64,000 nt of DNA from Entomomonas asaccharolytica (lineage in GTDB: Bacteria; Pseudomonadota; Gammaproteobacteria; Pseudomonadales; Pseudomonadaceae), in assembly GCF_016653615.1 (NCBI RefSeq), contig NZ_CP067393.1:310001-374000 (forward strand). The letters run 5' to 3'. Both the position numbers and the translations under genes were made by a program. The notes below the pieces were generated by a model. It made no database searches. It saw only the letters and a program-made list of their open reading frames with translations, and was not told the DNA's origin. Of the stretch, positions 36,804 through 49,617 are shown piece after piece (positions within the stretch are counted from its first letter, which is position 1; every line of letters begins with the position of its first letter).

Positions 36804-38175
36804 AAAAGAAACCAATACTTACTTCAAATAATCGTTCAACATCACGGATATATTTTTTATCTACTACAAATAAAATAATATGATCCTCTGATTGAATCAA
36901 TGTATCATCATGGGCAATAATTACTTCATCACCACGTACAATCGCACCAATTGTTGTGCCTGGTGGTAATCCTACACGCTCCACTGTTCTACCCACTACT
37001 TTGCTTGACTTTTCATCACCGTGAGCGATAGCTTCAATGGCTTCAGCAACCCCTTGATGTAATGAATGTACACTTACCATATCACCACGTCTAACATGAG
37101 TTAGTAAACTACCAATAGTAATATTCTGTGGGCTAATGGCAATATCAATGGTATTAGCTTGAATGAGTTTTACATAAGCTGGGTTATTAACAATAGTCAT
37201 CACCTTTTTAGCACCCAACTGCTTAGCTAATAATGAAGACATAATATTTGCTTCATCATCATTGGTTAAAGCTAAAAATACGTCAGCTTCAGCTATGTTT
37301 TCTTCTACTAACAACTCCTTATCAGAAGCACTACCTTGTAACACAATACTTGTATCTAATTTCTCTGAAAGCTCTCTACAACGAGTAGCACTGTGTTCAA
37401 TTATTTTTACTTGATAACGGGTCTCTACCGCTTCAGCTAATCGTTCACCAATATTACCACCACCTGCAATGACAATACGTCTATTAGCAGATTCAGCGCG
37501 TCTTAACAAATTAATAATAGAACGTACATTACTTTTAGCCGTAATAAAAAAGACAATATCATCTACCTCAATAATTGTTTCACCGTTGGGTAAAATAGGA
37601 TGGTCGTGTCTATAAATAGCTACTATACGGGCATCAATATTAGGTAAAAGAGTCTTGATTTGTTGTATCTGTTGACCAATTAAGCTACCACCATAATACG
37701 CTTTAACTGCTACTAATTGCGCTTTACCTTCAGCAAAGTCAATAACTTGGAAGGCACCGGGATATTCAATAAGACGTTTAATATAATTAGTTACCAACTG
37801 TTCAGGGCTAATTATTACATCAACGGGAATGGCTTCATCAGCAAATAATTCATCCCTACTTAAATAAGCAGAGTTACGAATACGAGCAATACGTGTAGGT
37901 GTATGGAATAATGTATAAGCTACTTGGCAGGCAGTCATATTCACTTCATCTGTATTAGTAACTGCTACCAATAAATCAGCGTCATCTGCCCCTGCTTGCC
38001 GTAAAACTGTTGGAAATGATGCCATACCCTTAATCGTACGAATATCTAAGCGATCACCTAAATCACGTAAACGATCAGCATCTAAATCCACTACAGTAAT
38101 ATCATTTGCTTCGCTGGCTAAATGTTCAGCAAGTGTACCGCCAACTTGACCAGCTCCAAGAATAATAATCTTCAT
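36802..38175 (-). CDS. trkA: Trk potassium uptake regulator TrkA
   Basis: 457-residue cytoplasmic NAD/NADH-binding subunit that gates the TrkH/TrkG potassium channels. It has the duplicated RCK architecture: two Rossmann domains beginning GAGQVGGTLAEHLA (residue 7 on) and AGGGNIGERLAEAV (about 237 on), each followed by an RCK_C domain. Acidic residues at the ends of the second strands (VVDLD and IIEH) fit NAD binding. In Pseudomonas trkA sits behind rsmB and fmt; that linkage is absent here, where the next feature upstream is the rRNA operon. Confidence 0.96.
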   Translation of the reverse strand: MKIIILGAGQVGGTLAEHLASEANDITVVDLDADRLRDLGDRLDIRTIKGMASFPTVLRQAGADDADLLVAVTNTDEVNMTACQVAYTLFHTPTRIARIRNSAYLSRDELFADEAIPVDVIISPEQLVTNYIKRLIEYPGAFQVIDFAEGKAQLVAVKAYYGGSLIGQQIQQIKTLLPNIDARIVAIYRHDHPILPNGETIIEVDDIVFFITAKSNVRSIINLLRRAESANRRIVIAGGGNIGERLAEAVETRYQVKIIEHSATRCRELSEKLDTSIVLQGSASDKELLVEENIAEADVFLALTNDDEANIMSSLLAKQLGAKKVMTIVNNPAYVKLIQANTIDIAISPQNITIGSLLTHVRRGDMVSVHSLHQGVAEAIEAIAHGDEKSSKVVGRTVERVGLPPGTTIGAIVRGDEVIIAHDDTLIQSEDHIILFVVDKKYIRDVERLFEVSIGFF

Positions 38176-38437
38176 TTATTTATCAATAAATAGTGAGAGT
38201 TAAAAATATAAAGGAAATAATACACCTTTATAATCATAATATATATGGCATGCTATATAACAATAGTCATTCTTGCTAGTTATGCTTTCTTAAATAAATC
38301 ATTTAACTTTTTAAAGTTTGTATAAAAACTAAACAATTAGAAGTTAGATAAAAAATAAACTTTATTTAAATTAGTCGAAAAAAGCTTTTGTTTGCAGAGT
38401 GTTAAAAGAATACACTAAAAATAATTTAAAAAAGTAA
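38176..38437. other. Intergenic region upstream of trkA and the rRNA operon
   Basis: 262 bp of A+T-rich DNA between divergent units. Runs of A and T just upstream of the rRNA promoter (38340-38430) could act as an UP element. I see no gene. Confidence 0.5.
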
Positions 38438-38465
38438 TTGACTGTATGTTGTGATGACGTATAAT
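38438..38465 (+). promoter_or_regulatory. rRNA operon promoter
   Basis: TTGACT (38438-38443) and TATAAT (38460-38465) with 16-bp spacing, about 190 bp before the 16S gene. A GC-rich GCGCGTCC discriminator follows the -10, the usual signature of stringently controlled stable-RNA promoters, and an A/T-rich UP-like region precedes the -35. Confidence 0.9.
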
Positions 38466-38514
38466 GCGCGTCCTCGATAGGCAGTAAGCAAAAAGTTGGT
38501 TACCAAACTATCAC

Positions 38515-38528
38515 TGTTCTTTAACAAT
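38515..38528 (+). promoter_or_regulatory. boxA antitermination site in the 16S leader
   Basis: TGTTCTTTAACAAT matches the rrn boxA consensus recognised by NusB/NusE. The same element recurs in the 16S-23S spacer at 40506-40518. Confidence 0.9.
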
Positions 38529-38530
38529 AT

Positions 38531-38566
38531 AAATCAAGTAAATCGTGTGGGTGTTTGTAGTACTGG
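38531..38566 (+). other. 5' arm of the 16S processing stem (RNase III)
   Basis: This 36-base arm is nearly perfectly complementary to 40184-40219 beyond the 16S 3' end; only a few positions mismatch. Together they form the long duplex that brings the 16S ends together and is cut by RNase III. Confidence 0.85.
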
Positions 38567-38654
38567 TAAGAATTATCAGTAATATAAATAACTCGTCATG
38601 AATGAGTTTTTAGATTACTGAGCCGTTTTGGCTTCTTATGAAGCAAAAGATTTA

Positions 38655-40175
<1,521 letters not shown>

Positions 40176-40183
40176 AACGAAAG

Positions 40184-40219
40184 CTGGTACTACAAATACC
40201 CACACGAATTACTTGATTT
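40184..40219 (+). other. 3' arm of the 16S processing stem (RNase III)
   Basis: Complementary to 38531-38566 (see that entry), starting 8 bases after the mature 16S end. Confidence 0.85.
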
Positions 40220-40268
40220 ATGATTGCGAAGAACGAATTGGGCGAAGGCCTGAGAAGTTAACAGATTA

Positions 40269-40345
<77 letters not shown>

Positions 40346-40351
40346 AATGAA

Positions 40352-40427
40352 GGGGCCATAGCTCAGCTGGGAGAGCGCCTGCCTTGCACGCAGGAGGTCA
40401 GGAGTTCGATCCTCCTTGGCTCCACCA
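40352..40427 (+). tRNA. tRNA-Ala (TGC)
   Basis: 76 nt, 6 nt after tRNA-Ile. Acceptor GGGGCCA pairs with TGGCTCC with a wobble, the anticodon TGC is in the CTTGCACG loop, the T arm is GGAGTTCGATCCTCC, and CCA is encoded. Confidence 0.98.
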
Positions 40428-40505
40428 GATACCTAATCGAAACAAAAAGCTAGAAGCTAATTCTTTTAAATAAAGAGACTTACCTTCTAACTTTTAAAGT
40501 TAGAC

Positions 40506-40518
40506 TGTTCTTTAACAA
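40506..40518 (+). promoter_or_regulatory. boxA in the 16S-23S spacer
   Basis: TGTTCTTTAACAA repeats the leader boxA and should reload the antitermination complex before the 23S gene. Confidence 0.85.
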
Positions 40519-40519
40519 A

Positions 40520-40550
40520 TTAGATATGCAAAGAAGTAAAGATTAATTAA
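40520..40550 (+). other. 5' arm of the 23S processing stem
   Basis: TTAGATATGC here pairs with GCATATCTAA at 43704-43713, and GATTAATTAA with TTAATTAATC at 43678-43687, forming the duplex that flanks 23S rRNA and the intervening sequences for RNase III cutting. Confidence 0.8.
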
Positions 40551-40676
40551 TAATTACTGGTCTAATTATTAATGCTGAGGTGAAAATATTGCGAACTCAA
40601 GCGCAAATTTTCGGCGAAACAAATGTCGATTCTTTGGTTGTGTAGCATTAGATTACTAGATAATTTAGGGTTATAT

Positions 40677-43574
<2,898 letters not shown>

Positions 43575-43677
43575 TATAACCCCAAGTTATTTGGTTAAGA
43601 ATCGAAGAAAGACATAAAGTAAAAGTTGAAAATGAGCAAATGAGTTCGTTTGCCGAAGCTAAGAGTAGACACAAACG

Positions 43678-43713
43678 TTAATTAATCAAATACTTTGCAA
43701 CAAGCATATCTAA
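43678..43713 (+). other. 3' arm of the 23S processing stem
   Basis: Pairs with 40520-40550 in two blocks (TTAATTAATC, and GCATATCTAA) on the 3' side of 23S, about 100 bases past its mature end. Confidence 0.8.
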
Positions 43714-43760
43714 TTTAGGTGATGAGTATAAATAACCAAACTACTTACACCATAAAGAAT

Positions 43761-43879
43761 TGCTTGAGGAAAATAGAGCGTTGGAACCACCTGAATCCTT
43801 CTCGAACTCAGTAGTGAAACGACGTATCGCCAATGGTAGTGTGGGGTCTCCCCATGTGAGAGTAGGTCATCCTCAAGCT
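43761..43879 (+). rRNA. rrf: 5S ribosomal RNA
   Basis: About 119 nt. The terminal stem pairs GCTTGAGGA with TCCTCAAGC. The conserved interior TTGGAACCACCTGA, CGAACTCAG, GTGAAACGA and GGTAGTGTGGGG are all present and closely resemble Pseudomonas 5S. Confidence 0.97.
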
Positions 43880-43887
43880 CCTAAATC

Positions 43888-43923
43888 AAAGCCCCCTGAT
43901 CTTATAAAGATAGGGGGCTTTTT
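43888..43923 (+). terminator. Terminator of the rRNA operon
   Basis: Stem AAAGCCCCCT (43888-43897) / AGGGGGCTTT (43912-43921), extended by GATCTT pairing inward with AAAGAT, followed by T-rich sequence. It is 8 bp past 5S rRNA. Confidence 0.95.
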
Positions 43924-44122
43924 AGTTATTGAGACTTTTAAGTCAGAATAGTAAATAGGATTTACAGGCTTTAACACTCCCAGTATATTATTCTTATGCT
44001 TAGGTAGTCTTTTGCTGATATAAATAGAAAAATAAATAATGTTTACATTGAATATTTATGATTCTATTTATATTATCTGCATTTGTTTGGGATTAGCTAA
44101 TTAAATAGCTTGAGGCGATGTT

Positions 44123-45064
44123 TTGCTAAAAGTTTTAAGTAAAGTTTGTCAATTATTTCCTTTATGGGCAATTGCTATAGCTGTTGTTGCTTGTTATGCC
44201 CCTATTCTATTTACACCCTTTAAACCCAATATTGGCTATTTGTTAATGTTTGTTATGTTTACTATGGGTGTATCTTTAAGTTTTGCAGATTTTAAATATG
44301 TCTTTTCCAAACCTAAAGCAGTTATTGTGTGTACGGTATTGCATTATATTGTAATGCCATTTACTGCACTAATTTTATCCAAGATTTTTCAGATGCCTAC
44401 TGATTTGGCAGTGGGGTTGATTTTGGTGGGTAGTGTTTCTAGTGGAACTGCTTCTAATGTGATTATTTATTTAGCTAAAGGTGATGTAGCACTTTCAGTA
44501 ACTATTTCTGCTGTATCAACTTTAGTGGGGGTTGTAGTTACCCCTTTACTTACGCTATTGCTAGTAGGTCAGTCAGTACAAGTAAATGCATGGGAGATAT
44601 TTGAGCATATAGTTTTAATAGTGCTTGTACCTATTATATTGGGTTTAATTGTTCATTCTTTACTTAATAAAGTGGTAAAAAAAGTTGAACCAATACTACC
44701 CTTTTTATCTATGTGCTGTGTAATATTTCTAATTGGCATTGTGGTTGCAGCTAGTAGAGATCAAATTGCTAATGTGGGAGTTATTATTATGCTAGCAATT
44801 ATATTACATAATGCAATTGGTTTATTAGGTGGCTATTGGGGAGGAAGAGTATTTGGTTTTGATGAGTCTACTTGTAGAACAATGGCTATTGAGGTAGGGA
44901 TGCAAAATTCAGCTTTAGCGGCCACTTTAGGACAAACTTATTTCTCTGCATTAGCCTCTTTACCTGGTGCCATTTTTTCTGTTTGGCATAATATTTCAGG
45001 TTCGATATTAGCAGGTTATTGGCAGGGGAGACCTGTTAACAAAAAGAATAAAAAGGAAATATGA
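44123..45064 (+). CDS. Bile acid:sodium symporter (BASS) family transporter
   Basis: 313-residue integral membrane protein with about ten helices. Family signatures include FTMGVSLSFADFKYVFSKPK, GSVSSGTASNVIIYLAKGD and EVGMQNSALAATLG. It most resembles the YocS/PanS subgroup; Salmonella PanS takes up ketopantoate, and other members move bile acids or small organic acids. The best start is TTG 44123 with GAGG (44112-44115) 7 bp upstream; no in-frame ATG is near. It is alone, ending about 80 bp before the tetR-like gene. Because panB is not next to panC here, a pantoate/ketopantoate importer would be notable, but the substrate is not proven by sequence. Confidence 0.85.
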   Translation: MLKVLSKVCQLFPLWAIAIAVVACYAPILFTPFKPNIGYLLMFVMFTMGVSLSFADFKYVFSKPKAVIVCTVLHYIVMPFTALILSKIFQMPTDLAVGLILVGSVSSGTASNVIIYLAKGDVALSVTISAVSTLVGVVVTPLLTLLLVGQSVQVNAWEIFEHIVLIVLVPIILGLIVHSLLNKVVKKVEPILPFLSMCCVIFLIGIVVAASRDQIANVGVIIMLAIILHNAIGLLGGYWGGRVFGFDESTCRTMAIEVGMQNSALAATLGQTYFSALASLPGAIFSVWHNISGSILAGYWQGRPVNKKNKKEI

Positions 45065-45145
45065 TAGGAGCGATTATTACCGTAGGATCTAATTGGGTTA
45101 ATAACTTTAAAAGAAATAGATTTGAGTAACTGTTTAATTATAATT

Positions 45146-45721
45146 TTATTCTTTTTGACAAATAATTTTGATAATGTGTTTTTTTATTGTATCAATATCA
45201 AATCTAAATTCTTCTATCACGGCTAAACTATCAAAACCACAACTAAGGGCGATTAGTTGCCATGCTAGTTCAGAGCAGTTCCTAGTGGTAATAAGTTGTT
45301 GTTGTTTAGCTTGTCCAATTAGTTTGGTTGTAGCTTTGTGCCATTCTTGAATGGATTGTTTGTAAGCTAATTTTATATCTGGATCACGTTCTGCAAGAAA
45401 AACAGCTTCATTCCATAGTCTTCTCATTACAGAGCCTATTTCTCCTTCAATAGGGCTAATGATATTAGTAATTTGGTTAATAATGGATTCATTTTGATGC
45501 GTTTGTTGGGCTTTTGTAATTAAGTTTTCTGTTACCTTTGCTAAGGCTTCAGCTTTTAGTTGGCCTACCGATTTAAAATGGTGGTGGATTTGGCCTACGG
45601 CAATATTTGCATCATGCGCAATACGCCTAGCTGTTATTGCAGCTATGCCTTCTTGGGTAATTATTTTCATGGCAGTTTCTAAAATAGCATTGTATCTTTC
45701 ATTTTTTTTTAGGTAAGCCAT
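45146..45721 (-). CDS. TetR-family repressor, SmvR-like
   Basis: 191 residues from ATG 45721, which has GGAG 6 bp upstream; the longer in-frame start at 45736 lacks a ribosome site. The N-terminal helix-turn-helix is seen in AIIETAMKIITQEGIAAITARRIAHDANIAVGQ (quoted in parts: ITARRIAHDANIAVGQIHHHF), followed by the C-terminal ligand/dimer domain with an ERDPDIKLAYKQ segment. It is divergent from a QacA/SmvA-type pump gene, which is the smvR-smvA arrangement known from enterobacteria. Two near-identical palindromes in the intergenic region are its likely operators. Inducers would be cationic biocides or similar compounds, by analogy. Confidence 0.85.
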   Translation of the reverse strand: MAYLKKNERYNAILETAMKIITQEGIAAITARRIAHDANIAVGQIHHHFKSVGQLKAEALAKVTENLITKAQQTHQNESIINQITNIISPIEGEIGSVMRRLWNEAVFLAERDPDIKLAYKQSIQEWHKATTKLIGQAKQQQLITTRNCSELAWQLIALSCGFDSLAVIEEFRFDIDTIKKHIIKIICQKE

Positions 45722-45767
45722 TTCTATCTCCAACATCTTATGGGGTTTGATAATTATGCAATAAATA

Positions 45768-45818
45768 TGGACGTATGTTCAACTTTTATATAGAATATCT
45801 AAGTTGAACTTATGTTCA
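45768..45818. promoter_or_regulatory. Paired operators between the TetR repressor and MFS pump
   Basis: TGGACGTATGTTCA (45768-45781) and TGAACTTATGTTCA (45805-45818) are two copies of a 14-bp palindromic element, T-GAAC-nTAT-GTTCA, 37 bp apart centre to centre. The second is a perfect palindrome in its five-base arms; the first has one mismatch. Their position between divergent genes makes them candidate binding sites for the TetR protein, controlling both directions. Confidence 0.75.
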
Positions 45819-45838
45819 GAAAATTTTAAGAGGGTATG

Positions 45839-47347
45839 ATGAGTAATAAATGGCTAATTTTAGCGTTGATTATCCTTATGTATTTACCAGTATCGATTGA
45901 TGCTACCGTTTTGCATGTGGCTGTACCAACATTGAGTTTGGAGCTTGGATCTTCGGCGAATGAATTACTTTGGATTATAGATATTTATTCACTGATTATG
46001 GCAGGTTTGTTATTGCCGATGGGGGCTTTGGGAGATAGATTAGGCTATAAAAAATTAGCTATTTTGGGATTGGTTATTTTTGGTTTTGCTTCTATTAGTG
46101 CGGCATTCGCTGCAACTTCAATGATGCTAATTGTTGCTAGAGCTTTGTTAGCTATTGGTGCAGCTATGATTTTGCCTGCTACTTTGGCTGGGGTTCGTAA
46201 AACATTTTTAAATGATGAAGAAAGAGCTGTTGCTTTAGGTATTTGGACTACTGTAGGGGTGGGAGGAGCAGCGATAGGCCCTTTAGTTGGTGGTTATTTA
46301 TTACAGTATTTTTATTGGGGATCAGTATTTTTAATCAATATTCCTATTGTTATAGTTACTATCATTGCTATTGTGTTTATTGTTCCTAAGCAACCACAGA
46401 ATAATCAACAAAAATGGGAAATTGGTAAAGCCTTAGTACTTATTACAGGTATTTTATTGTTGATTTATGCTATTAAATCTGGATTAAGAGCAAATAGTTC
46501 GTTAGGGATCATTGTTTTAATCGGAGTTGTTGGTTTTGTTATTTTATTTATTTTTATCAGAAAAGAGTTAGCGAGTTTAACACCTATGGTGGATTTTAAA
46601 TTGCTTAAGCAAAGAGTGATGGCGATAGGTGTGGTAATGGCGATGACTGCAATGATTAGTATTGTGGGATTCGAGTTATTAATGGCACAAGAGTTGCAAT
46701 TTGTTCATGGCAAAACGCCCTTACAAGCTGGTTTATTTATGTTGCCTTTGATGTTGGCGAGTGGATTAGGTGGGCCATTGGCTGGTTGGTTAGTATCAAG
46801 GCTAGGGCTTCGTCTAGTAGCCACGGTTGGTATAGGGGTGAGTGCTTTAAGTTTCTTTGGTTTGTCTTTATGTGACTTTATGCGTTTTCCTTATTTAGCT
46901 TGGTCATTAATGATTTTATTAGGGTTGAGTATAGGTACTGCTTTGTTAGCTTCAACTGCAGCTATTATGTCATCAGCACCTTCTAATAAATCAGCATCAG
47001 CAGGAGCAATCGAAGGGATGGCCTATGAGTTGGGTGCTGGCTTTGGGGTTGTGTTATTTGGGGTGATGTTAACTATTATTTTTAGTAATAATATAGTTAT
47101 TCCAACAGGCATATCACAAGAGTTAGCCATACAAGCTACTAATTCTATTAATGAAGCCTTATTGGTAGCTAGTAGATTAGAAGGTGAAAAAATATTGAGT
47201 GATAGTCTGATTATGGCTGCAAAAGAGGCTTTTATTAATGCGCATGTGGTGGTATTGGCAACTGCAGGTTTTCTATTAACTGTATTAACCTTTTTTGTTT
47301 GGAGGTTTTTACCCGTGAAGATAGATCCTAGTATGCAGAATCATTAA
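45839..47347 (+). CDS. DHA2-family MFS efflux pump (SmvA/QacA-like)
   Basis: About 502 residues, 14 predicted transmembrane helices. The start is ATG 45839 rather than the ATG at 45836, because AGAGGG needs the spacing. Signatures: YLPVSIDATVLHVAVPTLS in helix 1 with the substrate-related Asp, LLWIIDIYSLIMAGLLLPMG, GALGDRLGYKKL, and the antiporter motif C region GIWTTVGVGGAAIGPLVGG. QacA/SmvA members export quaternary ammonium compounds, dyes and other cations using the proton gradient. The divergent TetR gene and the operators support inducible efflux. Substrates here are inferred from family. Confidence 0.9.
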   Translation: MSNKWLILALIILMYLPVSIDATVLHVAVPTLSLELGSSANELLWIIDIYSLIMAGLLLPMGALGDRLGYKKLAILGLVIFGFASISAAFAATSMMLIVARALLAIGAAMILPATLAGVRKTFLNDEERAVALGIWTTVGVGGAAIGPLVGGYLLQYFYWGSVFLINIPIVIVTIIAIVFIVPKQPQNNQQKWEIGKALVLITGILLLIYAIKSGLRANSSLGIIVLIGVVGFVILFIFIRKELASLTPMVDFKLLKQRVMAIGVVMAMTAMISIVGFELLMAQELQFVHGKTPLQAGLFMLPLMLASGLGGPLAGWLVSRLGLRLVATVGIGVSALSFFGLSLCDFMRFPYLAWSLMILLGLSIGTALLASTAAIMSSAPSNKSASAGAIEGMAYELGAGFGVVLFGVMLTIIFSNNIVIPTGISQELAIQATNSINEALLVASRLEGEKILSDSLIMAAKEAFINAHVVVLATAGFLLTVLTFFVWRFLPVKIDPSMQNH

Positions 47348-47393
47348 TAGAGAACTATAGATAAGGTAATCGCTTATCTATAGTTATGTAGGG

Positions 47394-48296
47394 CTATTGT
47401 TTACATGTTTGTAATTGTTCTGCTAGAGATACTAGAAGTTTTGGATAACCTTGGTTATTCATTGCTATTTCAGCACCCATTGCATCAAGCATGTATACAT
47501 TAACAGGTAAACCTTGAGTTAATGTATCCGCTAGTTTTGGCTTTACAGGTGGTTCATAAAAAATACAGCTATTACCTGCTTTTGCTAGCCGTTGTTTCAT
47601 TTCTGCAACATGCTTTACGCTAGGTTGAATGCTGGCATTTAAACTAAATACACCGCTGTGTTTTATATCGTAAGTTTCTTCGAAATAGTTGTAAGTTTCA
47701 TGAAATACGAAGAAGGGTTTTAGTTTGATATTTGTAAAACTATGACGGATAGCCTTGTCTGTAGTATTTAGATCTTTTCGAAATTCTCTTAGGTTTTTTT
47801 GATATTTATCTTTATTAGAAGGATCTAGGGTAGATAGATCTTCAGTCATTTTAGTAGCAATAGTTATGGCATTAGTAGGGTTTAACCATAGATGAGGGTC
47901 TAAACTACCTGCTTGGTGTTGGTGGTCATTGTCATCATGTTCTTCGTGTTGTTCACTAAAATGACGTAGTTGAATGTTTGCAAGTTGCTGAATAGCAACA
48001 GTTGGCTTGGTGCGTTTTTGCACTGTTTTGGTTAAAAAAACTTCCATATTAGGGCCTATCCAGTAGAATAGGTCTGCATCTTGAATGCGTTGTAGGTCGT
48101 TAGGTTTTAAGGAGTAATGATGGGCAGAAGCGCCAAGTGGAAGTAGAACATCTGGCTCGTTAATTCCATTTTGAATAGCTGCAGCAATAAGCTGTAAAGG
48201 TTTAATGCTAGTGAGTAATTTAATTTCTTTAGCTTGTGCAGTAATGGATGTACTTATAAATAATAAACTAAAGAAAAAAAGTTTAATAGTGCGCAT
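47394..48296 (-). CDS. znuA: Zinc ABC transporter substrate-binding protein
   Basis: 300-residue periplasmic zinc-binding protein. Signal peptide: MRTIKLFFFSLLFISTSITA. Zinc-site histidines occur in LLPLGASAHHYSLKP and DPHLWLNPTNA, and a His/Asp/Glu-rich loop (SEQHEEHDDNDHQHQAG) is typical of ZnuA. FYEPPVKPKLADTL and the late Asp close the domain. The gene diverges from zur-znuC-znuB across a 62-bp region that holds the Zur box, so it is expected to be induced in zinc shortage. Confidence 0.95.
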   Translation of the reverse strand: MRTIKLFFFSLLFISTSITAQAKEIKLLTSIKPLQLIAAAIQNGINEPDVLLPLGASAHHYSLKPNDLQRIQDADLFYWIGPNMEVFLTKTVQKRTKPTVAIQQLANIQLRHFSEQHEEHDDNDHQHQAGSLDPHLWLNPTNAITIATKMTEDLSTLDPSNKDKYQKNLREFRKDLNTTDKAIRHSFTNIKLKPFFVFHETYNYFEETYDIKHSGVFSLNASIQPSVKHVAEMKQRLAKAGNSCIFYEPPVKPKLADTLTQGLPVNVYMLDAMGAEIAMNNQGYPKLLVSLAEQLQTCKQ

Positions 48297-48313
48297 GTAG
48301 CTCCTCCCAATAA

Positions 48314-48332
48314 TATGTTATATAATAACATA
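48314..48332. promoter_or_regulatory. Zur box between znuA and zur
   Basis: TATGTTATATAATAACATA is a perfect 19-bp palindrome with nine-base arms. It matches the gammaproteobacterial Zur consensus core (TGTTATA-n-n-TAACA) and lies in the 62-bp divergent gap, so one site can repress both directions when zinc is sufficient. Confidence 0.88.
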
Positions 48333-48358
48333 ACAAAATATAGCATTGAACTTTCTTT

Positions 48359-48844
48359 ATGAATACTCCATTTAAATCGCATGACAAACACGATCATCAA
48401 CAATGCATTGATAATGCTTTGCAACAAGCAGAGCAGTTATGTCTTGAACGTGGAGTTCGTTTAACTTCTTTGCGGCAAAGAGTATTGGCACTTATTTGGC
48501 AAAGTCATAAGCCGTTAGGAGCATATGATATTCTTAATGTGTTAGCCACAGAGGATGGGCGTAATGCTGCACCACCTACAGTATATCGTGCATTAGATTT
48601 TTTATTAGAAAATCAGTTAATTCATCGTTTAGCTTCACGAAATGCATTTGTAGGATGTTCTCATCCTGCACATATTCACGAAGGTTATTTCTTGATTTGT
48701 AGTCAATGCAATAATGTACTTGAGTTGGAACAGACTACTATTAATAAGGCAATAGAAACAGCAGCAAAGAAAGCTGATTTTTTAATTACAGGCCAAACTG
48801 TAGAAGTCGTTGGACTATGCAATAATTGCCAAGAGCGTAATTGA
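48359..48844 (+). CDS. zur: Zinc uptake regulator (Fur family)
   Basis: 161 residues. N-terminal winged helix with [16 protein letters not shown] and [14 protein letters not shown]-terminal metal sites include [16 protein letters not shown] and GLCNNC, giving the CxxC pairs for structural zinc. Zn-loaded Zur represses the znu genes. The ATG at 48359 is preceded only by CTTTCTTT, with no Shine-Dalgarno, and it lies only about 27 bp after the Zur box, so the mRNA may be leaderless or nearly so. It overlaps or abuts znuC, as in P. aeruginosa (np20-znuC-znuB). Confidence 0.94.
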   Translation: MNTPFKSHDKHDHQQCIDNALQQAEQLCLERGVRLTSLRQRVLALIWQSHKPLGAYDILNVLATEDGRNAAPPTVYRALDFLLENQLIHRLASRNAFVGCSHPAHIHEGYFLICSQCNNVLELEQTTINKAIETAAKKADFLITGQTVEVVGLCNNCQERN

Positions 48845-48846
48845 TA

Positions 48847-49617
48847 ATGATGAAAGAGTTATTGGTTGAGCTTAAGCAAATTAATGTTAAGCTACGAGAA
48901 CAAAGTATTCTCGATCATATTAGTTTATCTATTTATGCAGGACAGATTGTTACTATTATTGGCCCTAATGGCGCAGGTAAAACAACTTTATTACGAACCC
49001 TGTTAGGGCTAGTTAAACCTACATCTGGTAGTATATGGAAAAAAGAAGGGCTAACTATTGGTTATGTTCCTCAAAAATTACAACTTAATCCTAGTTTGCC
49101 ATTAACGGTTAAACGATTTTTAAAGCTAATACCCCATGTCTCAAATGAACAAATTAGTTCAACTATGGAAGAAGTTGGCGCTTCCCATATTTTGAATCGT
49201 TCAATGCAAAGTATCTCTGGTGGTGAATTACAGAGAGTTTTATTAGCAAGGGCATTATTACGTAAACCGCAATTGTTAGTATTAGATGAGCCTACTCAGG
49301 GTGTTGATATTAATGGTCAAGTGGAGCTTTATCATTTAATAACTCAAATATGCAATCACTATAATTGTGGTGTATTAATGGTTTCCCATGATTTACATTT
49401 GGTAATGGCTAATACCAATCAAGTAATTTGTTTGAATCAACATATTTGTTGTTCAGGCTATCCAGAGCATGTGAGTAATGACCCTGCCTTTAAAGAGTTA
49501 TTTGGGGTTAATGCGAATAGTTTTGCTATCTATCACCATCACCATGATCATCAACATAACTTGCATGGACAGGTTATTCAAACACATCAGTGTGGGGATG
49601 GTTGTAAACATGCCTGA
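48847..49617 (+). CDS. znuC: Zinc ABC transporter ATP-binding protein
   Basis: The most likely start is ATG 48847, 2 bp after the zur stop (a second ATG follows at 48850); the TTG at 48841 lies inside zur. About 256 residues. Walker A is [12 protein letters not shown], the signature LSGGE-type motif is [16 protein letters not shown], and Walker B is [12 protein letters not shown], followed by the switch histidine in SHDLHLV. The C terminus is unusually histidine-rich ([14 protein letters not shown]), which could bind zinc and sense or buffer it. It energises ZnuB/ZnuA import and overlaps znuB by 8 bp. Confidence 0.95.
   Translation: MMKELLVELKQINVKLREQSILDHISLSIYAGQIVTIIGPNGAGKTTLLRTLLGLVKPTSGSIWKKEGLTIGYVPQKLQLNPSLPLTVKRFLKLIPHVSNEQISSTMEEVGASHILNRSMQSISGGELQRVLLARALLRKPQLLVLDEPTQGVDINGQVELYHLITQICNHYNCGVLMVSHDLHLVMANTNQVICLNQHICCSGYPEHVSNDPAFKELFGVNANSFAIYHHHHDHQHNLHGQVIQTHQCGDGCKHA

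Noticed and set aside
43760-43951. 63-codon frame over 5S rRNA and its terminator
   Set aside because: It is a translation of the 5S rRNA and the terminator hairpin.
49478-49609. Longer znuB from 49478
   Set aside because: It would run through the end of znuC; ATG 49610 gives the family N terminus and a ribosome site.
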